DNA of 64,000 nucleotides from NCBI GenBank assembly GCA_017416185.1, contig JAFQDF010000033.1, positions 96,434 to 160,433 of the forward strand, given 5' to 3'. Under the pieces are notes generated by a model. It saw nothing but the letters and a program-made list of their open reading frames with translations, searched no databases and had not been told where the DNA came from. The translations under genes and the position numbers were made by a program. Shown piece by piece: positions 57,755 to 64,000 of this stretch; within the stretch, counting starts at the first letter, position 1, and each line of letters begins with the position of its first letter. Origin of the DNA: Clostridia bacterium (GTDB lineage Bacteria > Bacillota > Clostridia > Oscillospirales > CAG-272).

Positions 57755-59539
57755 TTAAAGCTCCCACTTTCTGGTTATAAGTCTTCTGTCAGCCGCCTCG
57801 GTGAAGATCCAGTCAAATTCTACGCCTGTGCCGTAGAAATGATGGTGAGCCCACTCGATGGGAGGACGGCGGAAGTTCAGCTTGGGAGGCCAAGCATAGC
57901 CTTCCTTCCAACAGCTGTCGTATCTTACGGTGTCGTTGTAGAAGTTCTGGTTCTCAACAACATACCAGAGCTGGGTATCTCTGTCGCCTCTTACAAAGCG
58001 ATCCTCGTACTCGAGACAGAGCTTAACGAATCTCCACTGGATGGAGGAACGGTGAACGTGGTCAACAAGCTCCTTGTCGCCTGTTTCCTTTGCCATGTTC
58101 TCGGCATCCTCCCACCACTTCTTGCAGTCCTCGTATCTTGCCTGATAGTCTTCAAACTTGATAACCTCGAAGGGATCAGAGAAGAGGTCGCAGTGATTCT
58201 TCTTTGCTGCTTCGTTTATGAAGTTGATCCAGTTAAGGATGTTCTTCCAGCCGGGACCGTAGTATGCTTCCATAAACTCGTGCATATGAGCATAATACTC
58301 TTCCTCAGGCATATAGGGATTCCACATCAGCTTTGCGTGGAGGTAGGAGCGAAGCTCTGCAAATTCACAGTGATTGGATATGTAGTTAGCCTCGGGATAG
58401 TAGCCCTTTACGTTATTTTCGGCAAACCATCTCATATTCTTGGGCATAATATCAAGGTTGGGGAAGGGACAGTGGAACCAGGAATAGTTTACGGAGTAGT
58501 CCCAAACATAGATCTTTGATGCCTTTTCGTTCCAGCCCTCAAGGTCGCGCTTGAAGTCTGCGTTCTGCTGGCAGGAGTCATCGTTAAATGCGTGGTTGGG
58601 ACACATCTCCATAGGACAGAGCTTGATAACGATGTTATCACGGCACTTGGTCTTGGGAGGCTTACGGGTATACTGGTAAGCAAAGGTCTGGAACTTCAGC
58701 TTGGGATGAGACTCCTTGAAGGCATCTGCAAGCTGGTTCATAAAGTAGATAAGCGTGCCTGCTCTGGAGCCTTCTTTCTCGTTGATCTTACGGCATCTTT
58801 CACACTTACAGTCGTTCTGGTTATCGTTCTGGGAGATTTCAAAGAGCTCGATCCAGGGACGCTCTTCAAGCTCCTTCTTGATATTTTCGATAACTATCTT
58901 GATGTTTTCGGGATCGGTAAGACAGGGCTGTCTGTCACTTGAATCATTGAAATAATGACCCATTGAGTGGATAGCGCCGCCCCAGCGAAGCTCGCCGCCG
59001 TATTCCTCACCGAAGTCGCGGTAGTTGCCGTTGATATGAGCCTTAACAGCCCACTCCTTGGGTCTTGCACACTTCCAGTCAAGCTCACGGTATTCAAATA
59101 CGGGAGTGTAGCTCTCGCTTAACTCGCCGATCTCGATAGCTTCGGGAGCCTTACATACCTCAAGATCATTGGTGAAGAATCTCCAGCCCATATATCTCTC
59201 GATAAACTCGTATGCGCCGTACATACCGCCTCTGCGGCTGCCGCCTGCGATAAGCAGCTTTGTACCGTCGGTACGGATAACATATCCGTCCTCCTCGAGG
59301 GGAGTGCGGTCAAAGGCGAGCTTACCTGTCTCACGGTCGCTCTTACCTACGATGATCTCACGCTCAGCCTTTACGCTGCCGTCAACGATATCAAGCTTTA
59401 CACCTGTGGTGAGCTCAATATATTTTACAAGCTCCTTTGCTCCTGTCTTCTCAGAGGGAAGAGACTCGGGTGCGCTGACGATAACGTACTCGGATATGTC
59501 AGCTCCCAGGAGCTTCATTGTTCTTTTGGTCATTTCCAT
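57755..59539 (-). CDS. DUF4838 family protein, cytoplasmic (alpha-glucuronidase-like)
   Basis: A 594-residue protein without signal peptide. The start is ATG 59539 (AGGAGA 7 nt upstream). The N-terminal domain (YVIVSAPESLPSEKTGAKEL, VKYIELTTGVKLDIVDG, LIAGGSRRGGMYGAYEFIER) matches the GH67-type N-terminal fold. The barrel part has IELFEISQNDNQNDCKCERC, IYVWDYSVNYSWFHCPFPNL and GYYPEANYISNHCEFAELRS. Cys pairs (CKCERC, CPMEMC) suggest a metal or structural site. Likely a glycosidase on imported oligosaccharides, possibly releasing a uronic acid for the divergent plus-strand operon. It has its own promoter (59576-59604). Confidence 0.82.
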   Translation of the reverse strand: MEMTKRTMKLLGADISEYVIVSAPESLPSEKTGAKELVKYIELTTGVKLDIVDGSVKAEREIIVGKSDRETGKLAFDRTPLEEDGYVIRTDGTKLLIAGGSRRGGMYGAYEFIERYMGWRFFTNDLEVCKAPEAIEIGELSESYTPVFEYRELDWKCARPKEWAVKAHINGNYRDFGEEYGGELRWGGAIHSMGHYFNDSSDRQPCLTDPENIKIVIENIKKELEERPWIELFEISQNDNQNDCKCERCRKINEKEGSRAGTLIYFMNQLADAFKESHPKLKFQTFAYQYTRKPPKTKCRDNIVIKLCPMEMCPNHAFNDDSCQQNADFKRDLEGWNEKASKIYVWDYSVNYSWFHCPFPNLDIMPKNMRWFAENNVKGYYPEANYISNHCEFAELRSYLHAKLMWNPYMPEEEYYAHMHEFMEAYYGPGWKNILNWINFINEAAKKNHCDLFSDPFEVIKFEDYQARYEDCKKWWEDAENMAKETGDKELVDHVHRSSIQWRFVKLCLEYEDRFVRGDRDTQLWYVVENQNFYNDTVRYDSCWKEGYAWPPKLNFRRPPIEWAHHHFYGTGVEFDWIFTEAADRRLITRKWEL

Positions 59540-59575
59540 AATTCTTTCTCCTAACGGGAATGTATAGTCACACTT

Positions 59576-59604
59576 ATTATACAAAAAAGACCTGCAAAAA
59601 GCAA
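59576..59604 (-). promoter_or_regulatory. Promoter of the cytoplasmic DUF4838 gene
   Basis: Minus-strand TTGCTT (59604-59599), 17-bp spacer, TATAAT (59581-59576), about 35 bp before the start at 59539; the -35 lies in a small hairpin (AAAAGACCTGC/GCAAGTCTTTT). Confidence 0.65.
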
Positions 59605-59671
59605 GTCTTTTTGGCAATATTAGAAATATAAATAATTAACGTTGTTAATGCGATGAATTTGTGTTATTTCA

Positions 59672-59700
59672 TTGACATAATTACATTACTTTGTTATAAT
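59672..59700 (+). promoter_or_regulatory. Consensus promoter of the uronate-type operon
   Basis: TTGACA (59672-59677), 17-bp spacer, TATAAT (59695-59700), a perfect match; about 40 bp upstream of the start at 59743. Together with the divergent DUF4838 promoter it forms a shared control region of about 200 bp. Confidence 0.8.
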
Positions 59701-59742
59701 TACCCTGTATTACAATGCTATTTATTTAAAGGAGATATAAAA

Positions 59743-61086
59743 ATGGCAAACAGAGAACTTGTAAAAAAGCTGTATGACGACATTTGGGATATGCCCTTAG
59801 TTGACCTTCATACACATCTTGACGCTGACCATCTTGCAGCAAGAGGTCTTCATGACATCCTTCTGTATCATATGGTAATTTCCGACCTCTATGCAGCAGG
59901 CTGTCCCGACGGCGACAGACTCAGCGAGGAGCCTACAGAGGAAGAGGCGCTCTACCGCCTTGAGCGTGCTATCCCCTACGTTAAGCACATCCGCGGCACC
60001 AGTTGCTACTGGGGCGTTCGTATAATCCTTGAGGACCTCTACGGCTGGACCGAAGAACTCAACGAGGATAACTGGAGAGAGTGCCACGAGCTCATTAAGT
60101 CTAAGGGCTGCGGCGCAGAGAGAGCTAAGGAGATCGCAAAGAAGGCTAAGATCGAAAAGTCTTCCACAGAGCTCTGGAGAGCTAAGGGTCACAAGCACGA
60201 CGATATGCTTATGTATTCCCTTGAGTGGGCGTTCTTCTGCCGTGACCAGTGGGGCATAAACGACGCTGCACTGCTCGAGCTTGAGCACGCTTGGAACGAG
60301 GAGATCCCCGGTCCTCCCCTGCCTATCGGTATCGATCCCGCAGTAGACTGCGCATATGAAAAGAAGATCAAGACCGTTGACGACGTTAAGGCTGCAGTTC
60401 AGCACTACGTTGACCGTATCGACTATGATAAGGTATTCTCCAACGCATCCCACTTCTCCACCACCCTCAATTACCACGACGTGACCGAAGAGGATATGGT
60501 AAAGGCTCTTGCTAACCGTGAGAACGCAGGAACCTGGGAGCGTGACGTTTACGCTAACTACATAAATACAATGTTCCTTGACAAGGTTCAGGAGATCAAG
60601 AGAACCACAGGTAAGGAAATTATCATTCAGTATTCTCTGGGCGCAGAGCCTCTGCCTCACGAGACAGGCTCTTATATGAGACCCGAGACTATCTTTGAGC
60701 TGGCTAAGATCATCCACAAGTACAGCGATCTTAAGTTTGAGATCCACGTTGCATCTCTGCACGCTGACCAGGCTTGGTGTACCCTCTGCCGTGAGCTTCC
60801 CAACCTTAAGCTTGACGGTTTCTGGTGGCACAACTTCTTCCCCACCCATATCCGCCGTATCATTTCTGAAAGAATGGATATGCTTCCCTCCAACAATATC
60901 GTCGGCTTCTTTACCGATGCTTACTGTATGGACTGGTGCTATGCAAAGGCTAAGATGATCACAGTTCAGTACGCTGAGGTTGTGGCTCAGAAGATCGAGA
61001 TGGGTCAGTTCGACTACGACACCGCTATCGGTATCGTTCGTGAGATCCTTGACGTTGACAGAAAGTTCTTCAGATTAGACGACTAA
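59743..61086 (+). CDS. Glucuronate-isomerase-like (UxaC/amidohydrolase fold) enzyme
   Basis: A 447-residue metal-dependent hydrolase-fold protein. The start is ATG 59743, with AAAGGAGATATAAAA before it. The metal motif is DLHTHLDADHLAARGLHDIL (about residue 21) and later segments match the uronate isomerase family: RGTSCYWGVRIILEDLYGW, SLGAEPLPHETGSYMRPETI, VGFFTDAYCMDWCYAKAKMI. Uronate isomerases turn D-glucuronate into D-fructuronate. This protein is a divergent member, so its substrate may be another hexuronate or related acid. It uses a GC-rich, strongly biased codon set, consistent with high expression. First gene of a three-gene operon (11 bp to the kinase). Confidence 0.75.
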   Translation: MANRELVKKLYDDIWDMPLVDLHTHLDADHLAARGLHDILLYHMVISDLYAAGCPDGDRLSEEPTEEEALYRLERAIPYVKHIRGTSCYWGVRIILEDLYGWTEELNEDNWRECHELIKSKGCGAERAKEIAKKAKIEKSSTELWRAKGHKHDDMLMYSLEWAFFCRDQWGINDAALLELEHAWNEEIPGPPLPIGIDPAVDCAYEKKIKTVDDVKAAVQHYVDRIDYDKVFSNASHFSTTLNYHDVTEEDMVKALANRENAGTWERDVYANYINTMFLDKVQEIKRTTGKEIIIQYSLGAEPLPHETGSYMRPETIFELAKIIHKYSDLKFEIHVASLHADQAWCTLCRELPNLKLDGFWWHNFFPTHIRRIISERMDMLPSNNIVGFFTDAYCMDWCYAKAKMITVQYAEVVAQKIEMGQFDYDTAIGIVREILDVDRKFFRLDD

Positions 61087-61096
61087 GCGGGGAACA

Positions 61097-62044
61097 ATGG
61101 AACGCAAATTTGACATACTTTCCGCAGGACTGATGGTATACGACATACTTGTCGGTCCTGTGGACGAAAGTGTATTCAGTGTAGATACACTCCACCTTGA
61201 CTCTGTTAACTACAAGACAGGAGGCGATGCCTTAAACGTTGCCCTTGATGCGGCTAAGTTAGGTATCAATGTTTGTATGGGCGGTGTTGTGGGTAACGAT
61301 ATGCCGGGTCGCTTCTTAAAGGAAGAGGCCGAGAGAGCGGGAGTTGATACCTCCGGTGTTGTTACCTCCAAGGAAAATATGAGCTCTGTCAGCGTTGTCC
61401 TCTGCGGCGATGACGGCAAGCGTAACTTTGCTTACTACGGCAAGGCAAACAACGAGTTTGACGGCAAGGGAATCTCGGATGAATTACTTCGTGATACCAA
61501 GCTTCTTTATATCGGCAGTATGATGAGCCTTCGCGGAATGGAGGGTGAGCCTCTCTTTGATCTCTTTAAGAGAGCTAAAGAGCAGGGCTGCCTTACCGCC
61601 ATGGACACCACCTGGCCCAAGGACGGAGTCTGGATGCCGAAATTGGAAAAGGCTCTGCCCTATACCGACATTTTCGTTCCCAGCCTTTATGAGGCAAAGG
61701 AGCTTTGCGGTACCGACAAGCCCGAGGAGATAGTAAAATTCCTCCACGGTAAGGGTGTCAAGACCGCAGGAGTAAAGCTTGGCAAGGACGGAATCTTTAT
61801 AGAGGACTTCTATATGCCCGCCTTTGAGTGCGAAAAGGTTGTTGATACCACGGGAGCGGGAGACGCCTTCCTCGGCGGCTTCTTAACAGGAATCGTTATG
61901 GGCAAGAGCTTATACGATGCAGCACTTTTAGGCTCTGCCGTGTCAAACATCTGTATCCGTGAGATAGGTGCCGTTGCAAGCAACCTCTCAATGGAAAATG
62001 CAGAGAAAACAATAGAAATGTTCAAAAACGAAACGTTAAAATAA
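61097..62044 (+). CDS. PfkB-family carbohydrate kinase (2-keto-3-deoxygluconate kinase-like)
   Basis: A 315-residue ribokinase/PfkB-family kinase. The sugar-binding N-terminal signature is GGDALNVALDAAKLGINVCM and the ATP/catalytic motif is VVDTTGAGDAFLGGFLTGIV (Asp base about residue 252). It phosphorylates a sugar or sugar acid. Beside a uronate-isomerase-like gene, 2-keto-3-deoxygluconate or a related ketose is a reasonable substrate guess. The ATG sits 10 bp after the upstream stop, with GGGG as a weak ribosome site. Confidence 0.85.
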   Translation: MERKFDILSAGLMVYDILVGPVDESVFSVDTLHLDSVNYKTGGDALNVALDAAKLGINVCMGGVVGNDMPGRFLKEEAERAGVDTSGVVTSKENMSSVSVVLCGDDGKRNFAYYGKANNEFDGKGISDELLRDTKLLYIGSMMSLRGMEGEPLFDLFKRAKEQGCLTAMDTTWPKDGVWMPKLEKALPYTDIFVPSLYEAKELCGTDKPEEIVKFLHGKGVKTAGVKLGKDGIFIEDFYMPAFECEKVVDTTGAGDAFLGGFLTGIVMGKSLYDAALLGSAVSNICIREIGAVASNLSMENAEKTIEMFKNETLK

Positions 62045-62048
62045 TACG

Positions 62049-62095
62049 TAATGCATAATTAAATGAAGATTTCCGTACCAATAGGTACGGAAATC
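62049..62095 (+). repeat. Small hairpin element, copy 2
   Basis: The same 21-base lead-in as at 57747 (TAATGCATAATTAAATGAAG…) followed by a 12-bp hairpin GATTTCCGTACC/GGTACGGAAATC with loop AATA. It is then followed by TAATTATACATTA, an imperfect inverted copy of the lead-in, and by ATTATACATT-type repeats up to the next ribosome site. It lies between the kinase and the glycosidase-like gene and could attenuate transcription. Confidence 0.6.
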
Positions 62096-62145
62096 CTCCA
62101 TAATTATACATTATACATTTTACATTATACATTAAGGAGAATCCT

Positions 62146-63612
62146 ATGATCAATATAGGTAACAGAAGAGAGTTATTTGTTGATAACTTTCTTATCGACG
62201 AAGAAAAGACTACCGCTTCTGCAGTAGTACATAAGCCCGTTAAGCGTGACGTGGCATTCGTTCACGATGCACAGTGGGAGACCCTGGGTGCGGCTTATCA
62301 CAATATCGTTATTACCCCCGAGGGTAAGAGATATATGTACTACAAGTCCATGCATCAGGACATCAAGCCCGACGGTGCGGATGCAACAATGCGCCGTATC
62401 TGTGTTATCGAGAGCGAGGACGGTCTCAACTGGACCCGCCCCGTGCTTGATAAGACTCCCATCTTCGGCAAGCGTATAGACGCTCCCACAAACAACGTCA
62501 TTTCCGATCTCTACGATTATTATGACAATATGTTTGTGTTTTACGATACCAACCCCAACTGTCCCGAGAACGAGCGCTACAAGGCAGTTTACGGCGAATG
62601 GGGTACAGGTCTCTACGGCTACGTAGGTGACGGTATCAACTTTGCCTTCCACCCCGGCAAGGACATCCACGAGATAATCAAAAAGTCTCTGCTTATCTCC
62701 GGTAAGGATTCGGGCTGTTATTTTGACTCTCTCAACACCGTATACTATAACCATCAGATCGGCAAGTATGTTGCATTTGTACGCGGCTTCCACGTAGGCG
62801 ATGATTACTATCCTCCGGATCCCGACGTTGACGATGCGGTACGTGATATCCGTTATATGACCAGTGACGATTTCTGGAACTGGAGCTATCCCGTTCCCTT
62901 TAAGTACAACGATGATTACGACTATCAGCTTTACGCTAATGCTATAGCACCCTACTACCGTGCTCCTCATATCTACTGTGCTACCCCCACAAGATACGTA
63001 GCTTGGCCCGAGTGGATCGATTCCTTTGAAAAGCTTCCCAACGCAGAGGAAAGACGTCACAGACACAGAGGTAAGTCTATGAACGACGCTATCTTTATGA
63101 GTAGCCGTGACGGTCAGAACTGGTTCCGCTACGGTGAAGCGTTTATGACCGCAGGTCCCGAGCACCACAGCAACTGGAAGTACGGCGACTGCTATCCTTG
63201 TGTTGGCTTTACCGAAACTCCCGGTGAGATCAAGGGTACCGACCCCTACCTCTCCATGTTCTGTAAGGAGGATCACGAGGGTGAACCCACCAAGCTCTAC
63301 AGATATTCACTTCGTCTTGACGGTTTCGTTTCCAGAACAGCTACCCTCAAGCCTCAGATGCTTGTAACCAAGCCCTTCGTTTATGACGGCAAGGAGCTTG
63401 AGATCAACTTTGAGACCTCGGCGCTTGGCTATATGAAGTTCAAGCTTCGCGCAAACGACGGCACCGAGATCTACTCAAGAGAGGTTATGGGTAATAAGGT
63501 CGACCGTATCGTCGGCTTTGAAAACGGAACTCCCGCAGATCTCGCAGGCAAGGAAGTCGTTATGGAGATCGAAATGAGCGACGCGAGCATTTACTCATTC
63601 AAATTTAATTAA
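62146..63612 (+). CDS. Uncharacterised glycosidase-like five-bladed-propeller protein
   Basis: A 488-residue protein without signal peptide. The start RRELFVDNFLIDEEKTTASA belongs to a group of uncharacterised proteins with a beta-propeller fold like GH32/43 (repeats with aromatic turns such as DGLNWTRPVLD, DDFWNWSYPVPF, DGQNWFRYGEA). Acidic residues on these turns (VIESEDG, YMTSDD) are candidate catalytic or binding groups. The C-terminal about 100 residues resemble a beta-sandwich (LEINFETSALGYMKFKLRAN). AAGGAG precedes the ATG. Third gene of the operon, so it probably acts on oligosaccharides that feed the isomerase and kinase. The reaction is unknown. Confidence 0.7.
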   Translation: MINIGNRRELFVDNFLIDEEKTTASAVVHKPVKRDVAFVHDAQWETLGAAYHNIVITPEGKRYMYYKSMHQDIKPDGADATMRRICVIESEDGLNWTRPVLDKTPIFGKRIDAPTNNVISDLYDYYDNMFVFYDTNPNCPENERYKAVYGEWGTGLYGYVGDGINFAFHPGKDIHEIIKKSLLISGKDSGCYFDSLNTVYYNHQIGKYVAFVRGFHVGDDYYPPDPDVDDAVRDIRYMTSDDFWNWSYPVPFKYNDDYDYQLYANAIAPYYRAPHIYCATPTRYVAWPEWIDSFEKLPNAEERRHRHRGKSMNDAIFMSSRDGQNWFRYGEAFMTAGPEHHSNWKYGDCYPCVGFTETPGEIKGTDPYLSMFCKEDHEGEPTKLYRYSLRLDGFVSRTATLKPQMLVTKPFVYDGKELEINFETSALGYMKFKLRANDGTEIYSREVMGNKVDRIVGFENGTPADLAGKEVVMEIEMSDASIYSFKFN

Positions 63613-63660
63613 TTTGAATGAGAGTGAAGAGATAAAAGAGAAAAGATAAGAGAAAAGGAA

Positions 63661-63691
63661 GGCATTTGCCCAAACGGGCAAATGCCTTTTT
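63661..63691 (+). terminator. Terminator of the uronate-type operon
   Basis: GGCATTTGCCC pairs with GGGCAAATGCC (11 bp, loop AAAC) and is followed by TTTTT; about 50 bp after the last stop codon. Confidence 0.9.
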
Positions 63692-63697
63692 AATATG

Positions 63698-63751
63698 TAT
63701 GACTACTCTAACAAGATCATCTATTCTACGAACTATTCCAGTTGCTTTCAT
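63698..63751 (-). pseudogene. Truncated AbrB/SpoVT-type regulator gene (5' fragment only)
   Basis: On the minus strand AAGGAG is followed by ATG 63751 and MKATGIVRRIDDL-V-RVVI, an almost exact match to the N-terminus of SpoVT/AbrB proteins (which have DDLGRVVIPKEIRR). Similarity stops after about 18 codons where the operon's terminator DNA begins, so the DNA-binding fold is incomplete. The conserved Gly of DDLGR is Val here. It is a remnant left when the neighbouring operon DNA was joined here, or part of a dispersed intergenic repeat. Confidence 0.7.
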
Positions 63752-63770
63752 ATATTTCTACTCCTTTTCT

Positions 63771-64000
63771 TTACTCTAAAAATGTGCCGAAAGCCCAGTA
63801 TTTATGCGGGTTTTCGGGATTTGTTGGTTTACTCAAATTACACCTCGCCTGAGCCAATTTTACCTCTTTTTTCGTTTGTCCCAGTTGGACATAAGGGGTT
63901 AGAGGACTTGGGTCGAGTTGTTGTTTTTGTTCTTTGTTAGTATCACACTTTTTGCAGAAATTATGAGTAGAATTTCCAATTGTTTTTAAATTTAAATAAA
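63771..64000 (-). CDS. Possible C-terminal part of an unknown gene, cut by the right edge
   Basis: A minus-strand frame is open from the window edge to a TAA at 63773-63771, about 75 residues. It includes CKKCDTNKEQKQQLDPSPLT, YVQLGQTKKEVKLAQARCNL and ends NPHKYWAFGTFLE. It stops 20 nt before the AbrB remnant. I do not recognise a protein family. The phrase may be a repeated intergenic sequence rather than a real protein, so this is only a tentative call. Confidence 0.35.
   Translation of the reverse strand, partial: YLNLKTIGNSTHNFCKKCDTNKEQKQQLDPSPLTPYVQLGQTKKEVKLAQARCNLSKPTNPENPHKYWAFGTFLE

Overview
The window looks like a chromosomal segment from a Gram-positive Clostridia bacterium, most likely an uncultured gut or rumen Oscillospirales-type organism. 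This is inferred from gene families, not from a marker gene. The basis is the low-to-moderate GC content, strong AGGAGG ribosome sites, SLH-domain and choline-binding-type surface repeats, LicD and EpsG proteins, a DUF6514-type protein and an AbrB/SpoVT remnant. No rRNA, tRNA or CRISPR array was seen.

Layout. Two versions of one cell-surface polymer locus lie in the same orientation about 42 kb apart, both read from the minus strand. Locus A (1-11308, plus the nucleotidyltransferase at 17316) has, in order of transcription: priming sugar transferase, HpcH/HpaI aldolase, 2-hydroxyacid dehydrogenase, GT4, GT2, EpsG, GT4, LicD, then a giant secreted protein running off the left edge. Locus B (28497-55196) has the same order, but with an asparagine-synthetase-like gene and an extra glycosyltransferase added and two giant surface proteins at the end. 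It continues into another GT4, a Wzx flippase, a DHH phosphoesterase, an NMNAT-like nucleotidyltransferase and a histidine-phosphatase-like protein (23651-28366). Each locus has a plus-strand PF14907-type nucleotidyltransferase. In B it is divergent from the sugar transferase across a 250-bp promoter region. In A the equivalent space holds about 6 kb of accessory DNA (helicase with five HA repeats, a probable small structured RNA, a tyrosine recombinase, an ECF sigma/anti-sigma pair and a small secreted protein).

Between the loci (18.5-23.1 kb) are small regulators, a two-gene HTH-ADP-ribosyltransferase-like (DUF3990-type) operon with its own operator-like repeats, an acyltransferase and a 650-bp repeat-rich intergenic stretch. 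To the right (55.2-63.6 kb) is a carbohydrate module: an SLH-anchored and a cytoplasmic DUF4838 protein (alpha-glucuronidase-like fold), then a plus-strand operon with a consensus promoter encoding a uronate-isomerase-like enzyme, a PfkB sugar kinase and an uncharacterised glycosidase-like protein. The right edge carries a truncated AbrB gene.

Proposed working model (inference): each locus builds a lipid-linked, phosphodiester-containing surface polymer. LicD adds a phospho-substituent, possibly phosphocholine. The aldolase/dehydrogenase pair may make a hydroxyacid substituent. The giant proteins combine a phosphodiester-glycosidase (NAGPA) domain with choline-binding-type repeats and 14-22 copies of a His/Cys-rich module, so they may bind and trim that same polymer. 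The most notable unexplained items are these giant proteins, a duplicated intercistronic RNA element with a covarying stem, the small RNA beside the helicase, and the HTH-ART operon.
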